DNA from: Polytrichum commune
Lineage: Eukaryota > Streptophyta > Polytrichopsida > Polytrichales > Polytrichaceae
DNA: 64,000 nucleotides
Assembly: GCA_950295325.1 (NCBI GenBank)
Contig: OX485809.1
Coordinates: forward strand, 25,234,001-25,298,000
Direction of reading: 5' to 3'
Shown piece by piece: positions 11,421 through 23,860 of the stretch (positions are counted from its first letter, which is position 1; each line of letters starts with the position of its first letter). A program made the translations under genes and the position numbers. The notes under the pieces are model-generated. The model searched no databases and was not told the origin of the DNA. It saw only the letters and a program-made list of their open reading frames with translations.

Positions 11421-13558
11421 TGCAAATATTTCACTGCAATGTGCATCAGTTTTCACATAACATGTGGTCCGAATTTCTTTGGCATTAGCAAGTGCTATTG
11501 TTACTCATAGATTATGTTTTTAGTGCACGATGGTTGCTATCCATTGTGCTCATGGCGGTGTATATAATTAAGCTATGAATTACATGTACATAACATTATT
11601 CAGATCCATGACAATGTTATGTAAGATTGACAGTATTCTACAAAATATTCTCCACATTCAGATTGAATACATGGAATATCCGAGAATATTTTATAGAATA
11701 TTGTCAGTCCCACATAATATTGTTATGGATATGAATAATGTTATGTATATGACCGAAGCATTGGCATTCAAAATGAATCAATGACATAGCAAAAGAAGGC
11801 ATTAACAACTGGATGAATAACTAAATAATGAATTTCAATTCTCCTAACTCAAATTTTGTTGATCATGCGTAGATGCTCTACTACCTTCCTTGGAGTTGTT
11901 TGGTTTCACCTTGTGCACCCAAGAGAGTTGCCCCTCTCTCTGCTTGGTAAGTTTGGTAAGATGACTTTACAAAAGTGCCAACTTGATTTCATGAAGGTTC
12001 CAAGTTAGTTCATGAACCTTCCAACTAATCATGTTACCAGAGTGTTCTACCAATTTTGTGAACCCTTCTAAATTAGTTCGTGATTCTTCTAAACCCACCT
12101 TGACATCTGGCACACCTCAATTTCACAATGGACCTCTACCTCTAGCATCTTCATGAATCTCTAGACCAAATTATTTCATAAATCTTTTTGGACTTTGTGG
12201 TTTTTGTATTCTCAAATTCTCAACTTCTTGCTTTCTTGTTTCACATTCTTTGCCTTCTTGTTGTTCATTGGTCCCTCTTTGTTTTGTGCTCACCTAGAAG
12301 CCTCTAGTCTTGACATTGATTTTTCTTTGCTTTTTCGTTATAGTACCTTAAAGCCGGAAGCAAGCATTGCCAATTATTCTTTGGTCTTTGATTGATGTAC
12401 ATCGCAACAAGCAACACAAACCCAATGTAATTAGAGTGCGCAATCTCCAGGATTTGAGAGTGTAGTGCCGTTGTGGACCTGAGTGTGGGAATAATATTGG
12501 CCGCATGAGCAAAGTGTAAAACGTGTTTGGAGTGTAATGTCCAGTTATGGAAAACATGTCAATCAAAGTTTTTGGTAGAGCTAGTCGTGGGGAGTGATTA
12601 GGAGAATTTTATACATGACATACCATTCTTTGTGCAATAAAGTTATATAGTTTATGGAATTGGTTTTGTGAAGTAATGAATATGGGTACCAAATCATGAA
12701 ATTGTTTACAACATGTAGTTGAATTGGTTGTCTATATGACGAACTTGGTACGTGATTCCAATGAAATTGGTAGAGCCTATTGCTAAATTGGGTTGTTAAA
12801 TCATGAAATTAAAACTCCACTTTAGTGAATTCATCTTTCCAAAGGAGTATTTTGTGTTGCTTGTGGGCCCTCTTGGATTTTTCCTCCAAATGCAATAAGC
12901 AAAGTCTCAACGCTTATGCTCGTAAATTATGTGTCCTCCGATCTTGGGTCTAGGGTAAAGTAAAGTAGACCAACCTATTTTTGTTAACTTAAGCAATTTC
13001 ACATAAGTGTAGTACATGTGTGATATTGGGGTGATTTTTCATAGGTTTGGAAATTGCTAATAGAATGCTTCACAAAAAATCACAAATTATGTTCAAGTTT
13101 TTACATAACCCATATTCATAGCATTGGTCGACCTATTTCCGATATCTAGGAGATGAAAACTTGAGTACAATTAGTGTTCTTTTCAAGAAACCCAATCCCC
13201 CCAAATCCGTGCCTTTTAAACTCACTTTGACCATCACGCCAAATGAGACAACTACATGTGTGATTTTTCATGACTTATTCCATCACGTTAGAAAATGACG
13301 ACTAGATGTGTGGAACTTCACGGCTTTAGGAGACTCTTTAGCCTCCGTAATGTCACCCTCTACAATGTCACACCCCCCCCCTCTTATTCCCAAAATCCTA
13401 GAGAACGGATGTATTCAGTTTAAATCTCCCTCCTTGTTGTCGCATTGCCCTCTCATATATCATGGGTTTCGACACTAAAACAATCCACCAAAACAGTCAA
13501 ACACACCCGTTTGCACGCATCACCTTGTCATCATTTGTCGTTATTGCAATAATGTTGA
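11421..13558. other. Intergenic, no gene seen
   Basis: AT-rich sequence with short open frames only. The region 11,575-11,770 contains several internal complementary pieces (ATATTCT / AGAATAT types), which give a weak foldback. Nothing else was supported. Confidence 0.5.
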
Positions 13559-13659
13559 TTTTGTGTTATTCCATAATGTCACATGCTACACTAATTCTAT
13601 ATTATCACGTATCCACATTAACCCTACATAACTCCTTAATATCACATGCACTTTGGTAC
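13559..13659 (-). repeat. Dispersed repeat, family C copy 1
   Basis: Matches 29,931-30,029 in inverted orientation. The shared core is ATAGAATTAGTGTAGCATGT followed by GGCATTA/GACATTA and ATAACACAAA. Both copies also share ACCAAAGTGCA at the opposite edge, about 85 bp away. Class unknown. Confidence 0.65.
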
Positions 13660-15844
13660 ATGAGATGATAGAGTGTAGTAATATTTGGGGGTGTCGGAAA
13701 CGGCCTGTTTGCTCTACATGGGCTTTGTGCACCCATAGATTTTGTACCTCACTTGGGCAATTATTTGTGAAGGAGCCTCGACTTAATCACCAACTAGACT
13801 ACCAAAAATAGTTTCCATCAATGGAGGAAACCCCAAGTCAAGTGTTGCAAGTGTTCTCAAATAGTGTTTGCACCTCGTTTTCAAAGGCCGGGGGGTGCAT
13901 ATCTTGAATGACGTTGTCGAATCACAAGTACACATTTGCCATTTGTGCAAAGTACACAAGTCACGTGAGAAGAGCATAGATGCTAGCGGCGACTGTAATC
14001 TTACTATGCAGGACCACCAGCTCCACCTGTTTGTAGGAAGCAAAAGCTGCCACACACATATTATTGTCGGTGCCTCAAACTCGCATACCATAAAATACAG
14101 TCGTCACATGGAAATGGTCAGGTGGAGGATGAAACACACAGAAAGTCTCACAGGCAGCTCCATTCCTACATATGGTATGTGGGTGTTATTTGGTGTGTGT
14201 TTCGTGTTCTCCAGCTTCTACTGTGAGATTTCCACAACAAAACTCGCCGTGTTGCATTAGCAAATTCACGATGAAGCTTACGCAAACACCGAATCGAAAA
14301 TCGGATCTCCTTTGATTTAGTTAGGGTTGTTATCGGAAGTGCATGTTTGTTGATTTTTTATTTGGATACATAGGTCTTTTGTGAGGTATGGATATTTGAC
14401 TATATAGATAGATAGATAGATAGATGAACACTATTTGGATTTATATTTCATGCAAGGACTTTCATATCTAAGCAAAATTGTCCTAATATCAATATAAATT
14501 AGAATGATATTGATCCAATAATAATTAGGGTAATTTCAAAGACTTGCTCACTTAGACATACCCACCAAATATCAATATTTGACCAATATTAAGATTTTGA
14601 TACGTAAGGGTAGGTTCTGTAATATCATTTTATTATTATATATAAGTCATTCACGTATATACTAAACCAATAAGTTTGGATAGGACCTCTAAATAAATAC
14701 ATGATGAAACTTGAGTTTTGCCTCTCCATTGATTTCTAGCCTCACCAAGGTTCAATCCCGATTTTGATGGTTGACTCTTGAGACATGTAAGTTGAGTATG
14801 GGAACTTCTTGAATGTCACAAAGGAGCTATGAGGTTGGTGAGCATCGTTGGAGTATTTGTTGAAACTGGAGAGTTTCTGGCTAACAAACTAAAGGCAAGA
14901 TGCACCTCCAAACATTTGATGGTTGCTCTTGTCTTTTTTAAGAATAACCTTAATAATATATAGGGAAAAATCTTGGATCCCAACTTCATGTGTTGGAATG
15001 CCAAAGTAAATCATTGTGTAGCTCTTGACACTTGTTGACCACCAAAACCTTCAAGCGCAATCAACAATGAACCATGGATGAAATTTGTGATCTAGGCGTC
15101 ATGCAAATGACATGTCCACTCCCAAAATGAGATAGTAGCATGATGGCGCATATCAAGCTCTTCATTCACAATTGCTCTTTCAATATGAGGCAATGAATCT
15201 TGGTATCATTTGGGTGGTTGAGAAAACTTGAGATGTTATGGATCATCCAGATTGAACAATTTGACCTTAATGTAGACCACAATCAAAGGCCTTTGAAAAA
15301 AATTCACCAGATTATTTGAAGGGCTTTGATCGACTACCATGTATATTAAAACACAATAGGACTTTGAAAGAATATGAGACTACAAGTGATATTTCTTAAC
15401 ATGGAAATTTGGTTAGGTTTGGTTTGATACTAATTAAGGTGTTAGATCTTTGATGTATACTAGACTTAAGCAAAAGGGATTAAGATGTAATTGACGATGT
15501 GGATTTCTTACTTAGTTTCCCTCCATGAAACTCATTTTGTTTTGGTTGTGTGTTTAAATAACATCAACCCCTAAATGCACTTGGCGCCATATATGACCCC
15601 AATATTGTTTAAAACTTTTGTTTTGGTATCATAACTTGTTAATTATCTGATTTTGGTCAATTTTTTTGACAAAGTTAGGTGACTCAGAACTCTATGTGTG
15701 AACAACTACAACTACTACTCCTTCCAAATTTCATGTGAATCTGTGGCTTGTGGGAATTTTTGTAAACTCACGCCGATTGTGCTCTTTAGTTACAAAATTT
15801 ATAGTCACATATCACAAAGAGAAACTGATTAGTTTCTAATAAAG
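13660..15844. other. Intergenic, no gene seen
   Basis: AT-rich. It contains a (TAGA)n microsatellite at 14,405-14,425 and an isolated B-box-like GGTTCAATCCC near 14,751 that lacks a convincing A box. The two opposite-strand frames of 102 and 130 codons around 13,783-14,260 overlap each other and match no family that I recognise. Confidence 0.5.
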
Positions 15845-15870
15845 CCCCCCCCCCCCCCGCGGGGGGGGGG
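15845..15870. repeat. C14-GC-G10 homopolymer palindrome
   Basis: A run of 14 C, then GC, then 10 G: a perfect hairpin or possible quadruplex/i-motif former. Such runs are also prone to sequencing and assembly error, so the exact length should be treated with caution. Confidence 0.9.
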
Positions 15871-15954
15871 TGTCATGGGGAACATCTAAATCCATTCTCA
15901 CCTTGCTCTTTATGATTATATAAAAGAGTGAAATTTGCATCACCTCCCATGAGA

Positions 15955-16045
15955 ATATGTGGATAGCATAGTTGGAATAAATTTTGGGAGGAAAAAGATG
16001 CAGGTTCAAATTCCATCACCTCCACTTGCATTTATGACATTAACA
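15955..16045 (+). repeat. tRNA-derived SINE-like head
   Basis: GGATAGCATAGTTGG at 15,961-15,975 resembles a pol III A box (compare the real tRNA-Phe at 30.66 kb, GGATAGCTCAGTTGG), and GGTTCAAATTCC at 16,003-16,014 is a good B box. Their spacing of 39 nt is tRNA-like, but the arms do not fold as a tRNA. This is the expected look of a SINE head. The 3' end and target duplication were not found. Confidence 0.45.
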
Positions 16046-16599
16046 TTTAATTCTCTTACACATGTTCTATTTTGAAGCATCCCAAATTAAAACAACAATC
16101 AAGACCCTTGAGTTTTTGTTCAACTCCAAAACACTGGAACATTGAATGTGTGTAATTACTAGTAGAATGTGACCATTTACCTATACGTGGCCCCATAGGT
16201 GATAAGCTTTGCCATTTCTAACATGGCCATAATTAGCTTGTGCATTCAAGACTAGTGACAAAAAAACTATGTTGGGCCAAGACTCACATTCTGACAAACA
16301 AAGACATCGATCCCTCATCAACACAAATTGAGGGAATGTCGAGTTGGATGCCCTCCTACATCATTGTGTCAATAACTACAAGATTACTAATTCAAAGTCT
16401 ACTACACTATTTAAAATATTTTGTGTCATATATATGATAGGCTAAACTAGATGTTTAGAGGTTTCAAAGTGTCATTTATGCTAATTCCCAATATGATTAT
16501 ACGATTCATCAATATCAGGAACTTTCAAAGTGGAATTTTATTTAAATTATGACATACAATAGAATGCACTGGATACTAGAGATGATAGTCTTGCGTTCT

Positions 16600-16722
16600 A
16601 GTATGCAAGTGGAAGATATTATTGAGGATAATAATGGCAAGTGTCTTATGTTTGCATTTTCGTATGCAAGAGGAAGATATTCCTGAGCATACTAAATGAC
16701 AAGTGTCATTTGTGTGCACCTT
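16600..16722 (+). repeat. 61-bp imperfect tandem duplication
   Basis: Two units starting GTATGCAAGTGGAAGATATT and GTATGCAAGAGGAAGATATT, 61 bp apart. Both contain an AAGTGTC motif, which recurs again near 16,818. No coding role is apparent. Confidence 0.65.
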
Positions 16723-18095
16723 AGCCAACTTGTAGATCGTTTTGTAACAGTATACATACACCTCATAACACTATTGAACATAATCATGACAAGATATTAG
16801 TTGGCACACTTGAATGCCAAGTGTCATGAGATGATACAGAAGGTGTAGTTGTTGACCATTATAACCGAGTGCAACGTAGCATGTGTTTCGCACTCATTGT
16901 TGCACTTGCGCATCTTCCACACTTGCTTCAACTCTCATCCAAGCTTCCCATCATCTTTAAATATGAAGATGCCATCTTCGTCCTTGCAATCTCCCTCCTC
17001 TTTGTTTGCCTCCAATCTTTGCCTTCTAGGGTCATTTAACCATGACTATTTTCTTTTCATCTTGCATGAACAATGTTGGTCAAAGATTGCACAAGTAATT
17101 GCTAAATATTATAAACAATGTATGACCTTTGGGAGGTGCATTGATCATTAAGATCCAAAAACATACTGACAAATGTAGAGATTGCATTTAGCATGAAAAT
17201 AATGTACTAAGATTATTCCAGATTATTTGCTCACTCATGGCTAGAATCATAATTTTGCATTTCCACCTAGATGACTGGCTAATTGTATAATTACACATTC
17301 AAATATTATAATCATAGATTATAATTACATACCCATCACTTACTAACACATACAAACTTGACATTCAAGAATAATATCCCTCTTGTATGTAGTACAATGT
17401 ATGGGAGTTGTTCATTTGATCCGTTTTTGTCTATGCCCATGTGAGTAGGTACTACAATGTATAGTGCACCCCCATGACTACCATACAATGTTTAAATGTG
17501 TTATGCCACACCAAATTCCAATAGTGTCACTAACCCTATATAAAGCTTATGTGTAGTTTGCACAAATTGCCAACAAGTTTTCAATTGGTATCACAACAAA
17601 CATGAAAGTAACACATAGTTATCAAAAGTAGGGTAAAAGTATGTTTTGGACTTATTTGCAACAATGGAACCCTAGAAAAATTCTTCATCATGCTAATTAT
17701 ATTAACAACAATAAATGATCATAAACAAGCATGAAGGAATCTGTGAAGGGATAAACCTTAAGTTGCAGTTTTTTTCCTTCACTTTTCATTCTCACTCCTT
17801 ACAATAAATGTCAAAATCTCATAATCTTTACTTCAAAAGATTATTTATGTTGACAATTGGTGGACATGACAATTCCAAGGTTGGGGACAATTTAGTGCAA
17901 CCCTTCATAAATATGTATGCCACAATAAAAATCATTATAGATGTAGTGTGGTTTATTTTTGCACACCTCAAACCCCTAGATTGTAGGGGGTGCATTGAAG
18001 TCTTGTACTTGTAGCATGTGGGTGCATAGGAGGGGTAATAATAATGAGTATGTTTTACAAAAAAAAATATAAGTCTAGGGTATATCCTGCAAAAG

Positions 18096-18127
<32 letters not shown>

Positions 18128-18365
18128 GCTTAGTGCTATGCTTACTATCAAGCTTAGTCCTTGTGTAATACATCCTCTTATCAAGAGGCCAAACCATTCT
18201 TTTACATATATATGTACCTTTCAAAAACCCGGGAGGGTGGGTGGTATCATTTCACATGGCCACATCTTTGCTTTACCATCATCTTACCGATGTCATTGTC
18301 TCCTCTTGGTGTGTTTTTAAGAAAGTAAAAACTCTTAAGTAAACCCTATTACTAAGGTTTTACCA
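16723..18365. other. Intergenic with a (GA)n microsatellite
   Basis: The only structure noted is the (GA)n tract at 18,096-18,122. Open frames of 60-118 codons overlap on both strands without family resemblance. Confidence 0.5.
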
Positions 18366-18373
18366 TTTGTACC

Positions 18374-19155
18374 CAGGGTTGTCTATTGTGTCGTGACGGA
18401 GGCTAATCCCGACATAATGTCGTGGCGTCACGACACGTATCTGTCACGACATTATGCCGGATGCCGTCTTTATCTTGACGAACTTGAATTTTACCGTATT
18501 TTTTTGTGTAATTACATTACCCCAATCAGGACACGTAGGATTTACGATGTCCACGTATGGTGCCATGTCAGCAAAGTAGAGGTAAAGTGGGAAAAAAATT
18601 ACTAGTGCCCGTCCCCCCCCCCCCCCCCCCCGTTCCCCCCGCTCCCTACATTCCCCTCCCCCATCCGGCACCCCATCTGGCCCTCATCCGCCCCCCCCCC
18701 CATCCGAACCCGGCCCCCTCTAATCCGAACCCCCTCCCCCCCCCAATCTGAACCCCAATCCGGCCCCCATCCGTACCCCATCCGGCCCCCATCCGGCCCT
18801 CCATCCGGCATTCCCCCCGTCCGCATCCGTTCCCGCCCCCGTTCCCGTCCCCGTCCGCTCCGTTCCCCTCCCCCCGACACCCTCATTTGTCATATTTTAC
18901 TACTTTGATTTTAACAGAATGATAAACACAAAGGCAAAATGATTTACCTGGCAAGGGAAATATGCACATCCACGTCGGATTTTTCTGCCACATTGGATGA
19001 CACCTTGGCAAGAAGGTAAGTATTTTACCCACCCTACTAGCTTCCCCCTAGTATGACCCTACGTGGACCCTATTATGTCGTGACGGAGGGGTCCGCCCTG
19101 ACACGACACGTCATGACGTCATGACGGTGGCAGGACGTCGCGATAGACAACCCTG
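18374..19155. mobile_element. Non-autonomous hAT element
   Basis: A 782-bp element with terminal inverted repeats CAGGGTTGTCTATTG at the left and the inverse of CAGGGTTGTCTATCG at the right. It is flanked by a perfect 8-bp direct repeat, TTTGTACC (18,366-18,373 and 19,156-19,163). CAGGG-type ends plus an 8-bp duplication define the hAT superfamily. Both subterminal zones carry many copies of CGTGACG or its inverse CGTCACG, the usual arrangement of transposase-binding motifs in hAT ends. The middle (about 18,607-18,885) is an extremely C-rich array of CCATCCGGCCCC-like units. There is no transposase, so it depends on a partner. The perfect target duplication suggests a modest age. Confidence 0.92.
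18607..18885 (+). repeat. C-rich CCATCCGGCCCC array inside the hAT element
   Basis: Short units of the form CATCCG followed by a run of C, including a long C run at 18,612-18,632. The proline- or glycine-rich open frames read from both strands are artefacts of this composition. It is embedded in AT-rich DNA and lies wholly inside the transposon, so it moved with it or expanded within it. Confidence 0.8.
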
Positions 19156-19163
19156 TTTGTACC

Positions 19164-21828
19164 CTTAAGCAAAGTAATGCATATCATATCCAAAGCTTGC
19201 GAAATCAAGTACAAAACGGTATATAAAACTTGTTCTAAAATGCTATTACACCTTAATACATTGCATATCATTCCTCATTATCAAGGAATGCCTAAGCACT
19301 ATGTACACATTATTTTTGAAAAAAAAGATGATAAGCAAAACCTAAGTATGCTGTCAAATTTGTGAAGGGTTTGCCTCACCTGTGTTCATGCCACCAACCA
19401 AATCCAAGGAGAGGGTAAGTAACATACATGAGGTGAATAACAATAGAACCCAATTGTTATTTATGTCACGCAATTATGTACAGCATGAACATACATTTTG
19501 CATCAAAGAATACACATACTTTCATAGAGTATTCTACATGTTCCTTAGCCATTTGAACCTTGTGCGGCTGAAGTTAGAGTTGGGTTACATACACCTCCCA
19601 CCTCAACTAGTTTGCACAACTTACACTAAACCCAAAAGTTACTTAGGGTAAACAACCACCGTGGTTTAACCAGTGAAAGGAGGTCCTCATGTCCTCTTTC
19701 ACTTAATATAGGACTATGTAATCTATTGTGGCCATATATGCAAATGTCTTGATCTATGGTGGATAATATCCGTTAGTTGAAACTAACCTAACCCTAAAGT
19801 AACTTTACTTTGGGTTTAACTTAACTTATTGTTTTGGTTCTTTTATGGTTTCAGCTAAACATAGTAGAGAGAGAGAGAGAGGCTATCACACATGGCAGGA
19901 CTGCGATGGCAAAACCGGTTCAAAAAAAAATTAACCAGTTGGCCTGAATATTAGGTTGGCCAAACTAGTCACCCAATTGATTTCTTTTCTTTACTCTTTT
20001 TTTCCTCCTCCAAAGTCTACATTCAAAGAAGATGATGCACGCACATAACACTTTAATGAGGATGCAACCCCTAAGCTCAACCCCTAAACTAACTAGTATG
20101 TGGCTTTTATTGGTGTATATTATATATTTAATATAACTATATAATTGTGTGTTTGCACTATGCTTTTGTTTGTTATCAAAAAATGCATGCATATCTCTAG
20201 ATTCTCTGAAAGTCCAAAATCACGTAAATCTAGTTAACCCCTAAGCCCACTTCAATCTCAAATTGTTCTATCTAAAAATATTTGTATTTGACAATATTGG
20301 ATTTATAACCACGAGGTTGAAAAGCCTAGCAAGTTTTCTTTTACCTTTATAAAAGACTCAACGTCCAATTGGTCTTCATCGGAATTTGTTAATAAAATAT
20401 CCGAGGCGACATTAGGAAGGGCAATCTTTTGCAGGAACAATTGGACCAATTCCATATATATTTTGCATTACGAGTTAATAAAATCCGTTCACTATAATTA
20501 ATGGCACGTTCTTGAAGCTACTAAGAATACAACAAATTGGGCCAAATTCATTTCACTCCATGTTTATGTGAGTTTTTGAAGATCTTACAATGAGAGGGAT
20601 GTTTAAAGATGCACATGATCTCACAATAAGCATGGAAAACAAACACATTTCATTAATCCCAACAGTACTATTTTAAGGTTACACTATGTAGTTTATATTT
20701 GAAAACTCTAAAATTTGAAGTCTTTAGAGTCAAATCATGTTACTCAAAATCGGATGGGCCAAAGTTATACTATTCTTGAAGTCACCCTATTTGGACTAGG
20801 CCAACACGGCCATCGCCAAACTGTTTGGACATTTTGGACTACTTTCATGCCACTGTAAAAATTCTAGAGATCTCAGGTTACATGCTTCAAAGTTTTTTTT
20901 TTCCCACTTATTTCTGCAAATATTTTGAGCAAAACTCTTTTCAAAAGAGAACCAATATTCCATGTCTTGTGCCAATTAGTTTTGATGAAGCTTGTCAAAA
21001 ATTTCAGTTATTCATGTTCAACTGATCACTTCAATTCAAGTTTTGGTTACTTGGGAAGTTTAGGGCTAAAGCACGTTACATGCCATTGGCCATTCATTCA
21101 CATCCCAATGGGAACTTGTAATATGTCAAAATGACACACAAAAATGGATTCTGATTTCCTCAGTCTTATCAGCTAACACTACAGTAGCTAGACTTCGATT
21201 CAAGGCCCGAATCCTCTTAGCTCATGAATGCAGACAATTGTCATCCCCTCAAAGTGGACGCTCACATGTCCAAAACCGGAGGTTTTCACAAAAAGCTATC
21301 TCGGACTGGAGAGATGAAACCGGATGTTTTGAAACTTGGGACCACACACTACATGTGTAAGATAAGCCACCATTTTTGTTAGGTTCGTGACACCCCACTT
21401 CAAAGATGACTACTTTAACAAAAAATCACAATTATATTAAATTTAAACATCTAAGACCCAATGTTTCATTTTTATTGGCTTTCAAAATGATGGGCCATTC
21501 TTTCCCCCCAAGATTTTTCAAGAGTTGGCAATATGGTGGGAAGGCAAACTCTTGTTCCTAGTTGCCAGTGCAACGAATAATTAACTTTTTATTTAGCTCT
21601 TGAAATGCTAGGAAGATGGTGTTAGTGGAGACCCCGATAGTTTCACAACCTCTGTGGCCCCTCTTCATTGGTAGATGGGGCTAACAATAAGATGTGAGGG
21701 CATACTTAACATTTTTTAGAACCACTATTGACCAACCTACAACCAAGTGTATCTATGAGCATGATTCTATATCATGGAGCCAATGAGATGCAATGGTGTA
21801 TGTAATATTGTACTTGGAATGCAAGCAA
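19164..21828. other. Intergenic, no gene seen
   Basis: AT-rich with a short (GA)n tract near 19,867-19,881. No reading frame, RNA gene or terminal repeat was supported. Confidence 0.5.
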
Positions 21829-22200
21829 GAATTGAAGGGGAGGCCACACACATTCGAAAATGCCGGTTTTGAAACAGAGTTTGATAAGCCAAGGTAAAAG
21901 AGTTTTGGCCTTGACATGTGCCTAGCTTTAAGGAGCTTGGTTTCAAAGTTGGTCCCTCCTTTTTTTGGTTAAAACCATTCATTTCTAACTCTAATAAAAA
22001 AATGATGTTTAAGCCTTGCAAAAATGCCGTCTTGAATTGGAGTTGAAAATGAATGGTTTTAACCAAAAAAAGAGGGACCAACCTTGAAACCAAGCTCCTC
22101 GAAGTTAGGCACATGTCAAGGCCAAAGTATTTTTACCTTAGCATATCAAACTCCATTTCGAAACCAGCGTTTTCAAACATATGTGGCCTCTCCTTGAATC
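21829..22200. mobile_element. 372-bp foldback element
   Basis: Long inverted arms, about 21,829-21,993 and 22,040-22,200, both run from GAGGCCACA at the outside through a TAAGCCAAGGTAAAA-like block, CCTTGACATGTGCCTA, AAGCTTGGTTTCAA-like text and GGTTAAAACCATTCATTT near the centre. The arms are about 85-90% alike. No clear target duplication was found, so the superfamily is open. A related fragment lies at 32,501-32,602, which shows that the family is dispersed. Confidence 0.75.
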
Positions 22201-22519
22201 CCCGGAAGAATGAACTGTATCGCTGGAATTTCCAGATGCCACAACCAGTTGATTCTTGCATGAGCTCATGAAATTGCTGCTTTATATTCAGATGATTTTG
22301 AGATACTCATAACAAAGTGATGTAGTTTTCTGACAATCATCCTCTGTCCCAAGAATTTGATTTTTTTTTTTCCCATTTAATTGAGATTGAAGTAGTAGAT
22401 CGGCACTTTGCACAAGATGTCAACTATTTCAATGTACTTCTTTCACAGCTGGCACCTGATGTCCCTCCATGGAAGACCACAGAGGAAAAACTTATGGAGC
22501 AAACTTAGGAGCTCTTCTT

Positions 22520-23062
22520 ATGACTGGGAAAATCCCATAGGGGTACCCTAGCATTCCTCCTCACTTCATGAACAACGATTTTAGAAATTTGGAGCTCGGG
22601 GGCACAACTCTCCATGGCTTAGACATGGAAGAGATATATAGTCCAATATAGCAGGATCAATCAATACCAGAGAGTAGTGATCATGATGTGGGCACATGTG
22701 GATTTTGAGATAATGTGACCCAGGATAGGTTTACAGATATATACCTAACAAATCATCACCCACATAATCTGCAATTTAAGGAGAGTCATGGCAGCTTGAC
22801 TCGTCCACAAAGCTTGATGCACAAGATACTAGAGATACATGTCAGCAACCGTGGGAGGAGGCAACAACAAGAACAACAACAACGACAATTAAGAGTCAAA
22901 ACTCGAGGGGCCGGCTTTGGTTCCCCCAATTTTCATAGATTTGCAATACATTTGCATTGCTTATGTACAATTGAGGGATGGTTCAGTTTCAAGACCTCCT
23001 CTGTTTTTCCTTGGCCGTCTTACGTTGCTACAAGAGCAAGCATAGAGCCAGAAAACGAATAG
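22520..23062 (+). pseudogene. Decayed reading frame of unknown family
   Basis: One frame reads protein-like for about 180 codons from KIP at 22,520 to the stop at 23,062, interrupted by just three stops: TAG near 22,540, TAG near 22,655 and TGA at 22,706-22,708. Each of these stops is one C-to-T change from a sense codon (CAG, CAG, CGA), the usual trace of methylated-cytosine decay. Segments such as GLDMEEIYSPI and a glutamine-rich RRQQQEQQQRQ stretch look like protein rather than noise, and base composition is less AT-rich than the neighbours. I do not recognise the family. It lies tail-to-tail with the bHLH gene. It may instead be an untranslated exon. Confidence 0.35.
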
Positions 23063-23860
23063 AAAACAACGAGTCTGGCGAGCACCTTGTGAAAAATGAA
23101 CCATGGTGCGAACTTATAATCTTCCTCTAAATGGGCTGATATACAAGAGTAGCAAATTAAAGTCTAGTAGAAGCTGGACTCCAAGGAGATAGACAGTGGA
23201 TGCATTTGGCAGCATGCTCCACCACTTTCACCATTCAAGGATGGCCTAAACAATGAAGGAAGGACTCATTCCTCCCTCCCATACCTAGAGTACTGGAGTT
23301 ATTACACAAAGAGGCCAGAATGGGAGTCTTAAGCCATGGACTCGGGTTCGATAAGAAAGAAGTCCACCGGGTCGTGCACATCAGAAAATTTACAGATACA
23401 GTGAGCAGGTGCAGTTTGATCAAGATGACCAGTGTCAAGATATTGGGAAGAAGTTATCCTCGTTACCAAGCGATTGAATGCAAAAATTTGGGTAACGAAC
23501 CTCACAAAATAGCTGCCAAGAGATTCGTGGCCTCTTGGCTAGTGTAGGGTTCGAATCACCAGGCAGGCTGTAACATCCCTCATCCACGTAAAGTCTTCAA
23601 GAGAAACAAGATCGGCGGTGGGACGCAACAGTGGCCGTCTCTAGAGTCCATATACATGTTTCCCATGAGTAGAAATTTGCCCTGTCCATTTCCATGTTTG
23701 ATGAATTTGAGTTAATGTGCATTGGCAAGAACGTGATCGAGGGTACTGTGATCTGCGGATAGAGAAATCTGCGCATGCTGTAACTTTGGGTAACCTTCCA
23801 GAAAAGAGTGTCGATCGATCGCTTGCATGGATTGAATATTCTAGCCCTTGAAGGTTGCTT
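23063..23860. other. 3' side of the bHLH gene
   Basis: Moderate GC content without a clear gene. The part nearest 23,860 is expected to be the 3' untranslated region of the minus-strand bHLH gene. I could not pick a definite polyadenylation site. Positions 23,506-23,560 contain a GGTTCGAATCACC box-B-like motif and CTGCC/GGCAG ends but do not fold as a tRNA. Confidence 0.4.

Noticed and set aside
13783-14260. Overlapping opposite frames of 102 and 130 codons
   Set aside because: They overlap each other, are of chance length for the composition, and resemble no family.
18557-18886. Proline-rich and glycine-rich frames on both strands
   Set aside because: They are products of the C-rich repeat inside the hAT element.
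23506-23560. tRNA-like sequence with a GGTTCGAATC box and CTGCC/GGCAG ends
   Set aside because: It is too short and cannot form D and T arms; probably chance or a SINE scrap.
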